Source of the DNA: Paludibacteraceae bacterium
GTDB taxonomy: Bacteria > Bacteroidota > Bacteroidia > Bacteroidales > Paludibacteraceae
Reading direction: 5' to 3'
NCBI GenBank assembly: GCA_024401565.1
Contig: JAKSKU010000018.1
Location: 1 to 50,576, forward strand
DNA length: 50,576 nucleotides
The position numbers were made by a program, and so were the translations under genes. Within the stretch, counting starts at the first letter, position 1, and each line of letters starts with the position of its first letter. Below the pieces are notes generated by a model. It was not told the DNA's origin, searched no databases, and was given only the letters and a program-made list of their open reading frames with translations. Shown here in pieces: positions 7,384-17,240 of this stretch.

Positions 7384-9417
7384 TTACCAAATATGAGCTC
7401 TTCTACTTGGATCTATATACATAGAATCTGTCTCCGTAACCCCGAAAGCATCATACCATTCATTGATGTGAGGAATTGAGCCGTTGACTCTCCACTTTCC
7501 TAATGAATGCGGATCCTCTTTTGTTCGCCTGATAATCTCCTCCGGACGTATGTTGTTGGCCCACACTCCAGCATACGACAAGAAAAATCTCTGCTCAGGT
7601 GTGAATCCGTCAACTTCACTCAATGGATTTGTTTTCATCGCTCTCTTCAATGCGTTGAATGAGATTTTCAATCCTCCGTGGTCTGCCAAATTCTCTCCCA
7701 ATGTGAATTTGCCGTTTGCATGCACACCAGGAGCAACCTCAATACCGTTGAAATACTCCATAATGCTGCTGGCTCTTAGTGTGAACAACGCAGCGTCTTC
7801 TGCAGTCCACCAGTCTTTCAAATTGCCGTCAACGTCAAACTGACGTCCCTGGTCATCATATCCGTGAGTCATTTCATGGCCGATGACCACACCGATAGCT
7901 CCATAGTTGTAAGCGTCGTCGGCATTCATGTCAAAAAACGGTTTCTGAAGGATTCCGGCAGGAAAACAGATTTCGTTTGTTGTCGGGTTATAGTACGCGT
8001 TGACAGTCTGCGGATTCATGTGCCACTCAGTCTTGTCTACCGGCTTACCGGCCTTCTCCAACATGATATCCGCTTTGAATCGGCTGATTCTCTTTGAGTT
8101 CTCCCAAAGATTCTCGTCAGTCACCTCAAGCGCTGTATAATCTCTAAACTTATCAGGATATCCGATCTTTACAACAAGTCCGGCCAATTTCTCTTTTGCC
8201 TTGACTTTCGTAGCGTCGCCCATCCAAGACAAACTGTCAAGACGCTCCGCATACGAATCCTGAAGGTTCTTGACAAGCTGTATCATTCTCTCTTTGTGAG
8301 ACGCAGGGAAATATTTATTCACATACATCTCGCCAAGAGCCTCTCCCATCGCTCCTTCCAAAAGAGACACTGCCCTCTTCCATCTTGGAGACGGCTCCTC
8401 TCGGCCAGACAACACTTTGCCATAAAAATCAAAATTGGCATTATACACCTCGTCACCAAGCGAACCAGCGGCTCTGTCGATAAGATGCCATGTCATATAA
8501 TGCTTCAACGTCTCCAAATCCTCATTGGCGATCAGCTCCACAGCCTTGGCTATCGGCTTAATCTGAGACACATTAATAGAATCTTCTCTCAAATTGAACT
8601 TACCAAAGTAAAGGTCCCAGTCGAAACCAGCAAAATCCAGTTTGTACTGCGCATAATCGACCTTATGATAATTGTCGTTAGGCACACGAAGCTGCTCTTT
8701 TGTATAGAACGACTCAGCCAACGCTGTCTCTATCTTCATCACATCCTCCGTACACTTTTTTGCATCGTCCGCTGAATATCCGAATAGTTTGAACATTCTC
8801 TCTACATGCGCGACAAACTGCTCCCTGATGTTGATCATTGCGGAATCTTTCTGCGAAAGGTAATAGTCTCTGCTTCCAAGAGAAAGTCCGCTCTGATATG
8901 TCTGTAGCAAATTCATCTTGCTGTTCTTGTCGTCAGCACCGATATAGAAAGTGAAGAAGACGTCAGCGTCAATCTTATGAAGATCCGCAATGATTGCAGG
9001 CAACTGTTCTTTGCTGTTAATTGAATCAATGGCATGAAGATCCTCGGCCAAAGGAGTTTTCCCTATGGCATTAAGTTTCGTGGAATCCATGTAAAGATTA
9101 TAAAGCGTGCAAAGCTTGTTGCCGACGGTGCCTTTTTCAAACTTTTGTGTTGACAAATCCTCTATCAACGACTTCATCTGCTGTTTGTTAAGTTCCCCTA
9201 CCTTTTCAAAAGAACCATAACGCGCATATTCACCAGTCAACGGATTGTTTTTCATCCATCCGCCACAAGCAAACTGATAAAAATCATCCTTGGGATCGAC
9301 GGTAGTGTCGAGATTCTTCAAATCAATTCCCGACCCAATAGTCGTCGTCTTATCACCTCCACACGACGACATAGATATAACTGTGGCAGGCAATAATGTC
9401 AACATAAACTTCTTCAT
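7384..9417 (-). CDS. pepO: M13 family zinc endopeptidase, lipoprotein (PepO-like)
   Basis: This 677-residue protein has a lipobox (VISMSSC, Cys19), so it is probably anchored to a membrane on the periplasmic side. The N-terminal M13 domain covers about residues 40-430. The catalytic domain carries the zinc motif VIGHEMTHGYDDQGRQFD and the third ligand in GENLADHGGL. The preceding NAYYNPTTNEICFPAGIL, the substrate-binding stretch typical of neprilysin-like peptidases, is intact, and the C-terminal RRAHIW resembles the usual family ending. M13 enzymes cleave small peptides up to about 40 residues. It is last in a three-gene unit, 30 nt after the ABC-F gene. The natural substrate is unknown; the symbol is by homology only. 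Confidence 0.93.
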   Translation of the reverse strand: MKKFMLTLLPATVISMSSCGGDKTTTIGSGIDLKNLDTTVDPKDDFYQFACGGWMKNNPLTGEYARYGSFEKVGELNKQQMKSLIEDLSTQKFEKGTVGNKLCTLYNLYMDSTKLNAIGKTPLAEDLHAIDSINSKEQLPAIIADLHKIDADVFFTFYIGADDKNSKMNLLQTYQSGLSLGSRDYYLSQKDSAMINIREQFVAHVERMFKLFGYSADDAKKCTEDVMKIETALAESFYTKEQLRVPNDNYHKVDYAQYKLDFAGFDWDLYFGKFNLREDSINVSQIKPIAKAVELIANEDLETLKHYMTWHLIDRAAGSLGDEVYNANFDFYGKVLSGREEPSPRWKRAVSLLEGAMGEALGEMYVNKYFPASHKERMIQLVKNLQDSYAERLDSLSWMGDATKVKAKEKLAGLVVKIGYPDKFRDYTALEVTDENLWENSKRISRFKADIMLEKAGKPVDKTEWHMNPQTVNAYYNPTTNEICFPAGILQKPFFDMNADDAYNYGAIGVVIGHEMTHGYDDQGRQFDVDGNLKDWWTAEDAALFTLRASSIMEYFNGIEVAPGVHANGKFTLGENLADHGGLKISFNALKRAMKTNPLSEVDGFTPEQRFFLSYAGVWANNIRPEEIIRRTKEDPHSLGKWRVNGSIPHINEWYDAFGVTETDSMYIDPSRRAHIW

Positions 9418-9447
9418 TATTATGCTAATTATTCTGAAACATCATTA

Positions 9448-11085
9448 TCAAGAACGTTTTTCAAGTTCTCTCAAATTCTGCATTTTTTTCTCTTTCAAAT
9501 AATCGGTGATAGTGCTCAAATGTTCACGCACCTTACCACCTCCAAACTCATAGACTTTAGTGACCAGACCATCAAGGAAATCACGGTCGTGAGACACCAG
9601 GATGATAGTCCCTTCAAAATTCTGCAGGGCGGACTTCAAAATATCTTTTGTGCGAAGGTCAAGATGGTTGGTTGGCTCATCCAAGATCAATAGGTTGACA
9701 GGCTCGAGCAACAGTTTTAGCAAAGCAAGACGCGTCTTCTCGCCACCGGAAAGCACTTTCACCTTCTTCAAGGAGTCCTCGCCTCCAAACATGAATGCTC
9801 CGAGCAAATCCTTGATTTTAGTACGGATATCACCCTGTGCCACGTTATCAATCGTCTCAAACACAGTAAGTTCACCATCAAGCAGAGATGCCTGATTCTG
9901 CGCGAAATAACCTATCTGCACATTGTGTCCGATCTGGCAATTTCCGTCGAACGGAATCTCGCTCTTGATACACTTCACAAGTGTCGACTTACCTTCTCCA
10001 TTTCTGCCGACGAAAGCGACTTTGTCACCTCTCTCGATAGTAATGTTGACACCGAAGATGATAACCTTATCGTCATAGGCTTTTTGTAGGTTTTCTACAA
10101 TCACAGGATAGTTTCCTGAACGTGGAGCTGGCTGGAAACGGATCTTCAAGGCCGAAGTATCTACCTCATCGGGCTCAATAATCTCCAGTTTTTCAAGCAT
10201 TTTGACGCGAGACTGCACCTGAAGAGTCTTTGAATATGTACCCTTGAAACGTTCGATGAAATCTTTAGTCTCCTGGATAAACTTTTGCTGCTCCTCATAT
10301 GCTTTTTGCTGCTGCTCACGTCTCTCTTTGCGCAGCTCCAGATAATGGGAATAGTTGACCTTATAGTCGTAGATTCTTCCCATTGTCACCTCTATAGTGC
10401 GGGTTGTGATATTATCGACAAAGGCACGGTCGTGAGAGATCACGATCACCGCCTTTGCGCTATTCACTATAAAATCTTCCAGCCACTGAATTGACTCAAT
10501 ATCAAGATGGTTTGTCGGCTCATCCAACAGCAATACATCCGGTTTCTTCAACAACAGTTTGGCAAGTTCAATACGCATTCTCCAACCTCCGCTGAAATCA
10601 CTTGTCTGACGGTCGAAATCCGAACGAAGAAAACCAAGACCAAGCAGAGTTCTCTCAACGTCTTCCGCATAGTTGGTGTTGTCGATTGCATAAAACTTTT
10701 CACTCAAAGCCGACACCTTCTCAATAAGAGCCATATACTCGTCGCTCTCATAGTCAGTACGCTCTCCAAGCTCCTTGTTGATGTCTTCGATCTCCTTTTC
10801 CATAGCGAAAAGCTGTTCGAATGCCAGGCTTGCCTCTTCACGCACGGTACGGCCATCCTCAGTCATCAAATGCTGAGGAAGGTAAGCTATAACTGTATCT
10901 TTAGGTGCAGACACATTTCCTCTGGTTGGCTTCTGAACGCCAGCCAATATCTTCAACAATGTGCTCTTACCAGCACCGTTTTTTCCCATCAACGCGATTC
11001 TGTCTTTCTCGTTGACCTGGAAAGAGATGTTTTCAAAAAGGGTTTTGCCGCTGAACTCTACGGCCAATCCATCAACTGATATCAT
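9448..11085 (-). CDS. ABC-F family ATPase (ribosome-associated type)
   Basis: The 545-residue protein has two ATPase domains and no membrane segments. Domain 1 has Walker A GKNGAGKST (about 35), signature DFSGGWRMRIELAK and Walker B VLLLDEPTNHLD. Domain 2 has GRNGEGKST, LSGGEKTRLALLK and LLILDEPTNHLD. Between them is the charged helical linker (LELRKERREQQQKAYEEQQKF), the P-site tRNA interaction motif region of ABC-F proteins. Such proteins bind the ribosomal E site and help with stalled or drug-bound ribosomes. The short linker and the conserved housekeeping form suggest a YbiT/Uup-like role rather than a dedicated resistance protein (inference). It starts 9 nt after the stop of the upstream lipoprotein gene, so the two are surely co-transcribed. 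Confidence 0.93.
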   Translation of the reverse strand: MISVDGLAVEFSGKTLFENISFQVNEKDRIALMGKNGAGKSTLLKILAGVQKPTRGNVSAPKDTVIAYLPQHLMTEDGRTVREEASLAFEQLFAMEKEIEDINKELGERTDYESDEYMALIEKVSALSEKFYAIDNTNYAEDVERTLLGLGFLRSDFDRQTSDFSGGWRMRIELAKLLLKKPDVLLLDEPTNHLDIESIQWLEDFIVNSAKAVIVISHDRAFVDNITTRTIEVTMGRIYDYKVNYSHYLELRKERREQQQKAYEEQQKFIQETKDFIERFKGTYSKTLQVQSRVKMLEKLEIIEPDEVDTSALKIRFQPAPRSGNYPVIVENLQKAYDDKVIIFGVNITIERGDKVAFVGRNGEGKSTLVKCIKSEIPFDGNCQIGHNVQIGYFAQNQASLLDGELTVFETIDNVAQGDIRTKIKDLLGAFMFGGEDSLKKVKVLSGGEKTRLALLKLLLEPVNLLILDEPTNHLDLRTKDILKSALQNFEGTIILVSHDRDFLDGLVTKVYEFGGGKVREHLSTITDYLKEKKMQNLRELEKRS

Positions 11086-11094
11086 TTATTAAAT

Positions 11095-11739
11095 TTATTT
11101 TATCTCAAATGTAGACGCTATCTTGAACAACTCATCACGACGAGTAGAACGAAGCGAATCCGGCATAGTTATAATAACCTCATACACCTTAGGTGTCACA
11201 TAGAAAGTGTAATGCTCTGTATACTGCTTATTTGTCACAACAGCAAACTTATATGCATCATGACCAGCAAAAGTTGTCTTTTCTTTAGCAAGGACATCCA
11301 TTCCTTCAATATCTTCACTGTAGTAGTATTTATTAAAGACATCAACAATGTCGTCTACCTCGGAAGCCTGAACTGACGCTGGCTCAACCAACTTAAAATA
11401 CTGGATGCCAACTGAATAATGTCTATTACCCTTATTATCAACCTCTACAACTGTAGAATCATAAGTGACAAATGCATAAAATTTGTCTGTATGCTTGTCA
11501 CTTCCAATATAAGGCACCTCTACCTGTTCTTCATAAGGATATGCCTTCAATGGAAAATCAAGAGGATAAACAGCGGTAAAACCGTCTGAAAGCAATGCCT
11601 TGGAAGGCAGATCATTCCATCCATCAGGAGCTGGCTCATTTTCATCATCTTCAGTTTTACATGAAGTCAAACACAATGATGACAAACCAAACAATAAGAC
11701 TAAAGTCTTCGCAATTCTAAAGAAATTAAATTTTTCCAT
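11095..11739 (-). CDS. Hypothetical lipoprotein
   Basis: The 214-residue product has a signal sequence ending in the lipobox LCLTSC (Cys26) and an acidic linker (KTEDDENEPAPDG). The body looks like one alpha/beta domain. The end, FAGHDAYKFAV..YTFYVTPKVYEVIITMPDS..LFKIASTFEIK, resembles the closing strands and helix of PsbP/Mog1-like folds, but this is a weak impression. Family and function are not recognised. It is the first gene of a unit with the ABC-F ATPase and M13 peptidase, with a -7 box at 11765-11772. Confidence 0.8.
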   Translation of the reverse strand: MEKFNFFRIAKTLVLLFGLSSLCLTSCKTEDDENEPAPDGWNDLPSKALLSDGFTAVYPLDFPLKAYPYEEQVEVPYIGSDKHTDKFYAFVTYDSTVVEVDNKGNRHYSVGIQYFKLVEPASVQASEVDDIVDVFNKYYYSEDIEGMDVLAKEKTTFAGHDAYKFAVVTNKQYTEHYTFYVTPKVYEVIITMPDSLRSTRRDELFKIASTFEIK

Positions 11740-11764
11740 ATACCCTATTTTTAAGTTTATTCTG

Positions 11765-11772
11765 CAAATATA
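11765..11772 (-). promoter_or_regulatory. -7 promoter element of the lipoprotein/ABC-F/M13 unit
   Basis: TATATTTG on the minus strand is a full match to TAnnTTTG, 25 nt upstream of the first ATG. The -33 position holds only TATG at 20 nt. Confidence 0.45.
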
Positions 11773-11843
11773 ATGAAAAAAATCAGCATTTGCATATATG
11801 AGTTGTCCAAATCATTTTTTGAAGAGTCTGACAGGTCAATCGT

Positions 11844-11908
11844 AGAGACGTGGCGTGCCGCGTCTCTTTATTTTTGAATGCGTCTCTTTATTTGTGTGCC
11901 ACGTCTCT
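11844..11908. repeat. AGAGACG/CGTCTCT palindrome with two extra half sites
   Basis: AGAGACGTGGC and GCCGCGTCTCT (11844-11867) form an almost perfect 24-bp palindrome. Two further CGTCTCT copies follow at 11881-11887 and 11902-11908, the last in the context GTGCCACGTCTCTG. This looks like a REP-type element with partial duplication in the space after secDF. Confidence 0.65.
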
Positions 11909-11972
11909 GTGTTAATTTAATGCCCTCGCAGGGAGTCCGACAAAATTTCAATGAGAAAGCATGTGACAAAAC

Positions 11973-12005
11973 AAAAAAAGACCAAGCCTTATCCAGACTT
12001 GGTCT
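11973..12005 (-). terminator. Intrinsic terminator of secDF
   Basis: AGACCAAG (11979-11986) pairs with CTTGGTCT (11998-12005). On the minus strand the stem is followed by seven T. It sits 24 nt past the secDF stop. Confidence 0.88.
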
Positions 12006-12028
12006 ATAATTATTTCAAAAGAGATTGA

Positions 12029-15000
12029 TTATGCTCTATCAGCAAGAAGTCTCTCTTTCTCTAGTTTTCTTGCCTCTTCCTCCTCGTCAGCCTTTGCTGA
12101 ATAGTACTTGCAAGCGATAGGAGCTGCAATGAAGATTGAAGAATAAGTACCGACGATTACACCGATCAACATTGCGAAGATGAATCCACGGATAGTGTCA
12201 CCACCGAAGAAGAAAATGATAACCAACACGATCAATGTACTCAAAGATGTACTGAATGTACGGCTTAGAGTAGAACTGATTGCAGAGTTGAAAATTGCAT
12301 TCTTATCAAATTCCACATTACGGTTACGATTGCGGAAGAACTCACGGATACGGTCGAAGATAACCACCTTATCGTTGATTGAATAACCGATCACTGTCAA
12401 GATTGCAGCGATAAACGACTGGTCAACCTCCAATGAGAAAGGAACAATTCCAGTCAATGGCAACAAACAGTACAACAACAAGATTAGCAATGTGTCATGA
12501 GCAAGGGCAACCAAAGCACCACCTGAATATGCTAGTCTGCTAAATCTTACAAAGATATAGAAACCAATACCAAGCATTGCGATCAATACTGCGATAACAG
12601 CAGAGATCTTAATATCGTCAGCCATTGTTGGTCCTACCTTCTGTGACGACTGGATACCATATGTCACCTCCGACTGAGCGTCAGCAAGAGAAGCGGAACC
12701 ATCGTTCATCACATAACGGTTGACAAACATATCCTCTGTAACACCATTATTCAAAAGTGGTTTCAATGAGTTGTACATTCTTGACTCGATATCAGAATCC
12801 ACATTGTCGTCTGTATCCTGAATACGGTAGTTAGTCGAAATACGAACCTGATCAGCAGTACCGATTGTGATCACACTTGCGTTTGCATCCTCAAATGCAT
12901 TCTTAAGCAAATCCTTAACCTCACCTGTTGTCACTTCTTTCTCAAACTTCACTGTGTAATTTCTACCACCAGAGAAGTCGATACCCTGCTGTAGACCTAC
13001 TGCGAACAACGATACGACAGCAACTACAATGACTCCAATAGCAGCCATCAAATATGGCTTAGATTTGCCGATAAAGTCATACTTAACATTCTTGAACCAG
13101 TTCTCTGAGAACTTAGTAGAGAATGTAAGTTTCTCGAAGCCTTCACTCTTAGAGTACAAATCGAAGATCAAACGAGTAACGAAGATTGCTGTCAACAATG
13201 AGCAAAGGATACCGATGATCAATGTTGTAGCGAATCCCTTGATAGGACCTGTACCGAAGTAAGCCAAGATAATACCTGTCAAAATAGTAGTAACGTTAGC
13301 ATCGATGATTGCGCTCATCGCGTTGCCATAACCATCCTTCATTGCCTGAAGCATCTTCTTGCCAGAAGCCAACTCCTCGCGGATACGCTCGTAGATCAAC
13401 ACGTTAGCATCGACCGCCATACCTAATGTAAGCACGATACCTGCGATACCTGGCAATGTCAAAACAGCCTTCAATGAAGCCAAAACTCCGAAGATCAAGA
13501 ATACGTTGCAGATCAAAGCGATATCAGCAACAATACCTGGAATCAAACCGTAGTATGCAATCATATACAATAGTACAAGAGCAAATGCCACTACGAATGA
13601 GATCATACCAGCATTGATAGCCTCCTGACCTAGAGATGGACCAACCACGTCTTCCTGAACAATCTTAGCAGGAGCTGGCATCTTACCACTCTTCAATACG
13701 TTGGCCAAGTCTTTTGCCTCGTTAACCGAGAAGTCACCAGTGATCTCAGAACGTCCACCTGCGATCTCACCGTTAACACGAGGATATGAGTAAACATAAC
13801 CGTCAAGAACAATAGCGATACACTTTCCAATATTCTCACGTGTCATCTTAGCCCATGTCTTTGCACCTTCCTGATTCATCTCCATGCTTACTGCAGCATA
13901 GATAGACTTGTCGTTGAAGTCTGCACGAGCATCTGTCACACTTGCACCTGTAAGCTGTGCCTTTCTCTCCTTACCCTTCAAAGCCTTAGATTTCAAAGCG
14001 ATAAGGTCATACATACCGTTGCCTGTCTCCTTTACTGTCCATGCGAAGAATGTAGAGCTTGGGATCATACCCTTAGCACGAGCCATATTCAAATATTCAG
14101 TGACCTTGGCAGTGTCACTGTAGTGAGCAAGTCCGACACGTGGACCAGGATAAACCTGACCAGTCTGGAAATCGATCATTGGCTTCAAATATGTGAACAA
14201 TGCAACTGTACCCTTTACAGAGTCAGCCAACAAACTGTCTGCGCCCGACTTCAATGTGTCAGCATTCTTGTTCATCTCTGCAACCATATCGTTTACTGCC
14301 ATGATATTGCGAGCGATCTCAGAGAACTCTGTAGTTTCCCAGAATGCCAAATCGGCACTACCCTGAAGCAACTTACGTACACGCTCTGGCTCCTTTACAC
14401 CTGGCATCTCAATCAAGATACGGCTTGAACCCTCAAGTTTCTGGATATTTGGCTGAACCACACCATAACGGTCGATACGAGAACGAAGCACGTTGAATGA
14501 GTTGTCGATAGCACTGTCTACCTCTTCTCTCAACACTTTGATGACCTCGTCGTTTGATGATGTGTAGTTGATTTTATTCTTCAACGTGTAGCCACTGAAG
14601 ATTGATGCCAACTGGCCTCCAGGGTTTGCTTCGTTGAACGCCTCGATAAATAGTGTCAAGAAGTCTTTCTGTGAAGTCTTCTGCTTTGCTTTCGCCAAAT
14701 CAATTGTCTTTGTGAAAGCCTCCTCTGATGCCTGGTTGCCCGCAAGAGCCTTCAAGATGTCTGGAACGGAAATTTCCATCACCACATTCATACCACCTCT
14801 CAAGTCCAAACCTAAGTTCAACTCTTTCTCACGGCACTCTTTCAACGACCACGCTGACTCGTTGTGGCTAAGCAATGTATCCATGTACTCATCATAACTC
14901 TGAGCCTCTCCATTTGCTACCGCTGCCTCAGCTGCACTCTTATAGTGGTTTGAGACAAACGTGAACGATAGAGAATACACGCAAGCCAAAAAAAGAGCAA

Positions 15001-15034
15001 CAATCAGAAACCATACAATTCCTTTGTTTTGCAT
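12029..15034 (-). CDS. secDF: Fused protein translocase subunit SecDF
   Basis: This 1001-residue protein joins SecD and SecF in one chain, as is usual in Bacteroidota. The SecD half begins with one membrane helix and LNLGLDLRGGMNVVMEI (about 73-90). It then has the large periplasmic P1 domain (RSRIDRYGVVQPNIQ..RILIEMPGV) and five helices with GMAVDANVLIYERIREEL. The SecF half starts near residue 655 and has QQGIDFSGGRNYTVKF, its own periplasmic domain and GYSINDKVVIFDRIREFF. The complex uses the proton gradient to help SecYEG finish export. The Asp of the VDAN motif and Arg of the FDRIRE motif are both present. It stands alone with a -7 box and a terminator, and T9SS cargo and Omps in this window would depend on it. 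Confidence 0.97.
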   Translation of the reverse strand: MQNKGIVWFLIVALFLACVYSLSFTFVSNHYKSAAEAAVANGEAQSYDEYMDTLLSHNESAWSLKECREKELNLGLDLRGGMNVVMEISVPDILKALAGNQASEEAFTKTIDLAKAKQKTSQKDFLTLFIEAFNEANPGGQLASIFSGYTLKNKINYTSSNDEVIKVLREEVDSAIDNSFNVLRSRIDRYGVVQPNIQKLEGSSRILIEMPGVKEPERVRKLLQGSADLAFWETTEFSEIARNIMAVNDMVAEMNKNADTLKSGADSLLADSVKGTVALFTYLKPMIDFQTGQVYPGPRVGLAHYSDTAKVTEYLNMARAKGMIPSSTFFAWTVKETGNGMYDLIALKSKALKGKERKAQLTGASVTDARADFNDKSIYAAVSMEMNQEGAKTWAKMTRENIGKCIAIVLDGYVYSYPRVNGEIAGGRSEITGDFSVNEAKDLANVLKSGKMPAPAKIVQEDVVGPSLGQEAINAGMISFVVAFALVLLYMIAYYGLIPGIVADIALICNVFLIFGVLASLKAVLTLPGIAGIVLTLGMAVDANVLIYERIREELASGKKMLQAMKDGYGNAMSAIIDANVTTILTGIILAYFGTGPIKGFATTLIIGILCSLLTAIFVTRLIFDLYSKSEGFEKLTFSTKFSENWFKNVKYDFIGKSKPYLMAAIGVIVVAVVSLFAVGLQQGIDFSGGRNYTVKFEKEVTTGEVKDLLKNAFEDANASVITIGTADQVRISTNYRIQDTDDNVDSDIESRMYNSLKPLLNNGVTEDMFVNRYVMNDGSASLADAQSEVTYGIQSSQKVGPTMADDIKISAVIAVLIAMLGIGFYIFVRFSRLAYSGGALVALAHDTLLILLLYCLLPLTGIVPFSLEVDQSFIAAILTVIGYSINDKVVIFDRIREFFRNRNRNVEFDKNAIFNSAISSTLSRTFSTSLSTLIVLVIIFFFGGDTIRGFIFAMLIGVIVGTYSSIFIAAPIACKYYSAKADEEEEARKLEKERLLADRA

Positions 15035-15097
15035 TTTTTTTGTTATTTAATTTTTTATTTATATTCTACTAAAATTCTACTTAACACTATTAATATG

Positions 15098-15105
15098 CAA
15101 ATTTA
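15098..15105 (-). promoter_or_regulatory. -7 promoter element of secDF
   Basis: TAAATTTG on the minus strand fits TAnnTTTG and lies about 64 nt before the ATG. No good -33 match is seen. The gap 15035-15423 also holds a dispersed repeat (15244) and a terminator (15361), but no gene. Confidence 0.4.
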
Positions 15106-15243
15106 AGATAAAAAAATTGCATTTGAGAATTTTTCCGCATTTTTTTAACGTTTTTGCATTTCTTATTTTTGTCAAACAACAAATCTCGCATAATTAATAT
15201 AGGCAATTATATACGAGTTGTCCTACACACGCTTTTTCTTTAT

Positions 15244-15328
15244 ACGCTAGACCTCCGAGCTTGCGTTGGAGAAGGGGCAAGGGCAAAAAATCAGACATGG
15301 GCCCTTTGCAATCCTCATTTTGGACAAA
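15244..15328. repeat. Dispersed intergenic repeat, full copy B
   Basis: The element starts with an imperfect hairpin ACGCTagACCtcCGaGCTtGCGT. It continues with GGGGCAAGGGC and CATGGGCCCTTTGCAATCC and ends with TCATTTTGGACAAATG. It aligns along its whole length with 23079-23153, and its second half aligns with 4561-4612. Confidence 0.65.
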
Positions 15329-15360
15329 TGCCATATAATCTCCCTAATATATATAAGAAC

Positions 15361-15400
15361 AAAAATGTCCTATAAATACAGCATTCGTAATTATAGGACA
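15361..15400 (-). terminator. Intrinsic terminator of the kdsA/DUF3109/M16 operon
   Basis: TGTCCTATAA (15366-15375) and TTATAGGACA (15391-15400) are a perfect 10-bp inverted repeat. On the minus strand the stem is followed by TTTTTG. It lies 24 nt beyond the M16 stop codon. Confidence 0.75.
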
Positions 15401-15423
15401 ATGGTTTCGTTATCTTCAACGTT

Positions 15424-16656
15424 TTACTTTGTATATATCAGCGTCGACAACTTTTCTTCCGCAAAAATGTCATTCGCGATATCCAACAATTGCGAGGAAG
15501 TTATCTTTGATATTTTTTCCGCCACCACTGCATTGGATTCGTCCATGCCAAAGAACAAAAAGCTTTTTGCCATGCTCAACGCTGAGTTTTCTCTGTTCTC
15601 CTTGGCTATGGCTAGTTGGCCCATAAGCTGTTTCTTTGCTCGCTCCAACTGTGACGATGGCATCTCATTATCCCTAAGTTTTTTCAACTCTTTATATATG
15701 ACGTTCAAGCATTTCTCCGTATCCTCATGCTCTGTGCCGAAATAGATGTTGATCAATCCGTCGTCTGAATAGGCAGTGTATGCCGACTCCACTGAATATG
15801 CCAACCCTCTCTTCTCTCGCACAGCAAGATTAAGCTTGGAATTCATGCCCGGTCCGCCAAGAATATTATTCAATAAATATAATGGTAGACGTCGCTCATC
15901 CGACAGCGAATATGCTCTTGCTCCAATCAACGCATGTGTCTGATGCGTATTGAGATTCTTTCGCACATGGTCTGGCACATACAATGCCGACTTCTGTCTT
16001 GTCTTGGTGCTATATTTTGCAGCGACGTCGCCAAAATATTTCTCAGCGAGCCTCATCACTTTCTTAAATGGGATATTGCCGACGGAGAAAAACAAGATCT
16101 TGTCGGTAAAATAGTTGTTAGCGACGAAACGTAACGCATTCTCAGTGGTGTATTCCTGAAGACGATCCGCGTCGCCTAGTATATTTCTTCCGAGCTGCGA
16201 GTTTTTGAAGATGATGCTTTCAAACTCATCATAGATCAATTCCGACGGGGAGTCGTTATACGAGTTGATCTCTTCTATAATCACGTCGACCTCTTTCTCT
16301 ATCTCATGATCTAGAAAGGTAGGATGGAAAACAATATCCGAACATAGGTCAACCGCTTTTTCAAAATCAGCAGTCAACACTGTAGAATAGACGAATGTTT
16401 CTTCTTTTGTGGTGTATGCGTTGATCTCCCCTCCCACTCCTTCAAGGCGGTTGAGGATATGCCATGAGTTTCTCTTCTGAGTTCCCTTAAACAGCATGTG
16501 CTCTATAAAATGGGCCATACCGCTCTCGTCGGCCTCCTCATCACGGGTGCCGGCATTGATCGCAAAACCACAATATGCCACTTGCGACGTCTCTTCTTTG
16601 TGCACTATACGCACTCCGTTGGGCAACGTGGCTGTATGAATATCCGTCTCTATCAT
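15424..16656 (-). CDS. M16 family zinc peptidase (processing-peptidase type)
   Basis: The 410-residue protein has the inverted zinc motif HFIEH at residues 49-53, with the distal Glu in VIIEEINSYND (about 129), as in mitochondrial processing peptidase beta and bacterial YmxG/PqqL proteins. The second, inactive-like half contains RQKSALYV..HALIGARAYSL and VREKRGLAYSVESAYTAYSDDGL. The Arg and Tyr in RGLAYS are the usual substrate-binding pair. No signal peptide is present, so it is predicted cytoplasmic. Its ATG overlaps the DUF3109 stop in an ATGA arrangement, which indicates translational coupling. Substrate is not known. Confidence 0.93.
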   Translation of the reverse strand: MIETDIHTATLPNGVRIVHKEETSQVAYCGFAINAGTRDEEADESGMAHFIEHMLFKGTQKRNSWHILNRLEGVGGEINAYTTKEETFVYSTVLTADFEKAVDLCSDIVFHPTFLDHEIEKEVDVIIEEINSYNDSPSELIYDEFESIIFKNSQLGRNILGDADRLQEYTTENALRFVANNYFTDKILFFSVGNIPFKKVMRLAEKYFGDVAAKYSTKTRQKSALYVPDHVRKNLNTHQTHALIGARAYSLSDERRLPLYLLNNILGGPGMNSKLNLAVREKRGLAYSVESAYTAYSDDGLINIYFGTEHEDTEKCLNVIYKELKKLRDNEMPSSQLERAKKQLMGQLAIAKENRENSALSMAKSFLFFGMDESNAVVAEKISKITSSQLLDIANDIFAEEKLSTLIYTK

Positions 16657-17237
16657 TTAATCATTCCTTGCTTTTTCAACTCCCCGACACATAGTTCGAG
16701 TTCATCATACCATTCCTGTCCGAATCTTCTGATCAATGGCTCTTTCAAGAATTTGTAGACGGGAAGGTCGTTGATGCTTCCCAATTTTCTAGCGCACTTG
16801 CAGACATCCCACTTATGATAGTTGACTGCAATATTGTCACCGACCTTATCAAGTCTTACTGGATATAGATGGCATGATATTGGTTTGTAGAAATCACTTC
16901 TTCCCTCTCTGTACGCAACCTCCAAAGCACACTTACACATTCCATCTTTATCGATAGTTGTGAAGACGCACTCTTTGCCATTCACGATGGAAGTGACCTT
17001 GTCGCCCATCTCATCTGTGTACCAGACACCTTGCTCTTTGATAACAGCCTTTGATTCCTCCGAAAGCTGATCCCAAACAACGTCGACAAGACGCTCCAAA
17101 ATCGGAATCTCTTCATCTTCCAATGGGGCTCCACTATCTCCTTCGATGCAACAGATGCCCTTGCACTTTGCCAAGTCGCAAAGGAAACGGCGTTCCAACA
17201 CATCGAAACTTACTATCGTATCTTGAATCTGCAACAT
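16653..17237 (-). CDS. DUF3109 family cysteine-rich protein
   Basis: The 194-residue length fits the family. The conserved cysteine cluster is clear: FLCDLAKCKGICCIEGDSGAP near residue 19, then CVFTTIDKDGMCKCALE, KPISCHLYPVRL and WDVCKCA. The pattern recalls YkgJ-type proteins thought to bind zinc or an iron-sulfur cluster, but no function has been shown to my knowledge. It lies 3 nt after kdsA and overlaps the M16 gene by 4 nt, so the three form an operon. No signal peptide is seen; it should be cytoplasmic. Confidence 0.9.
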   Translation of the reverse strand: MLQIQDTIVSFDVLERRFLCDLAKCKGICCIEGDSGAPLEDEEIPILERLVDVVWDQLSEESKAVIKEQGVWYTDEMGDKVTSIVNGKECVFTTIDKDGMCKCALEVAYREGRSDFYKPISCHLYPVRLDKVGDNIAVNYHKWDVCKCARKLGSINDLPVYKFLKEPLIRRFGQEWYDELELCVGELKKQGMIK

Positions 17238-17240
17238 AAC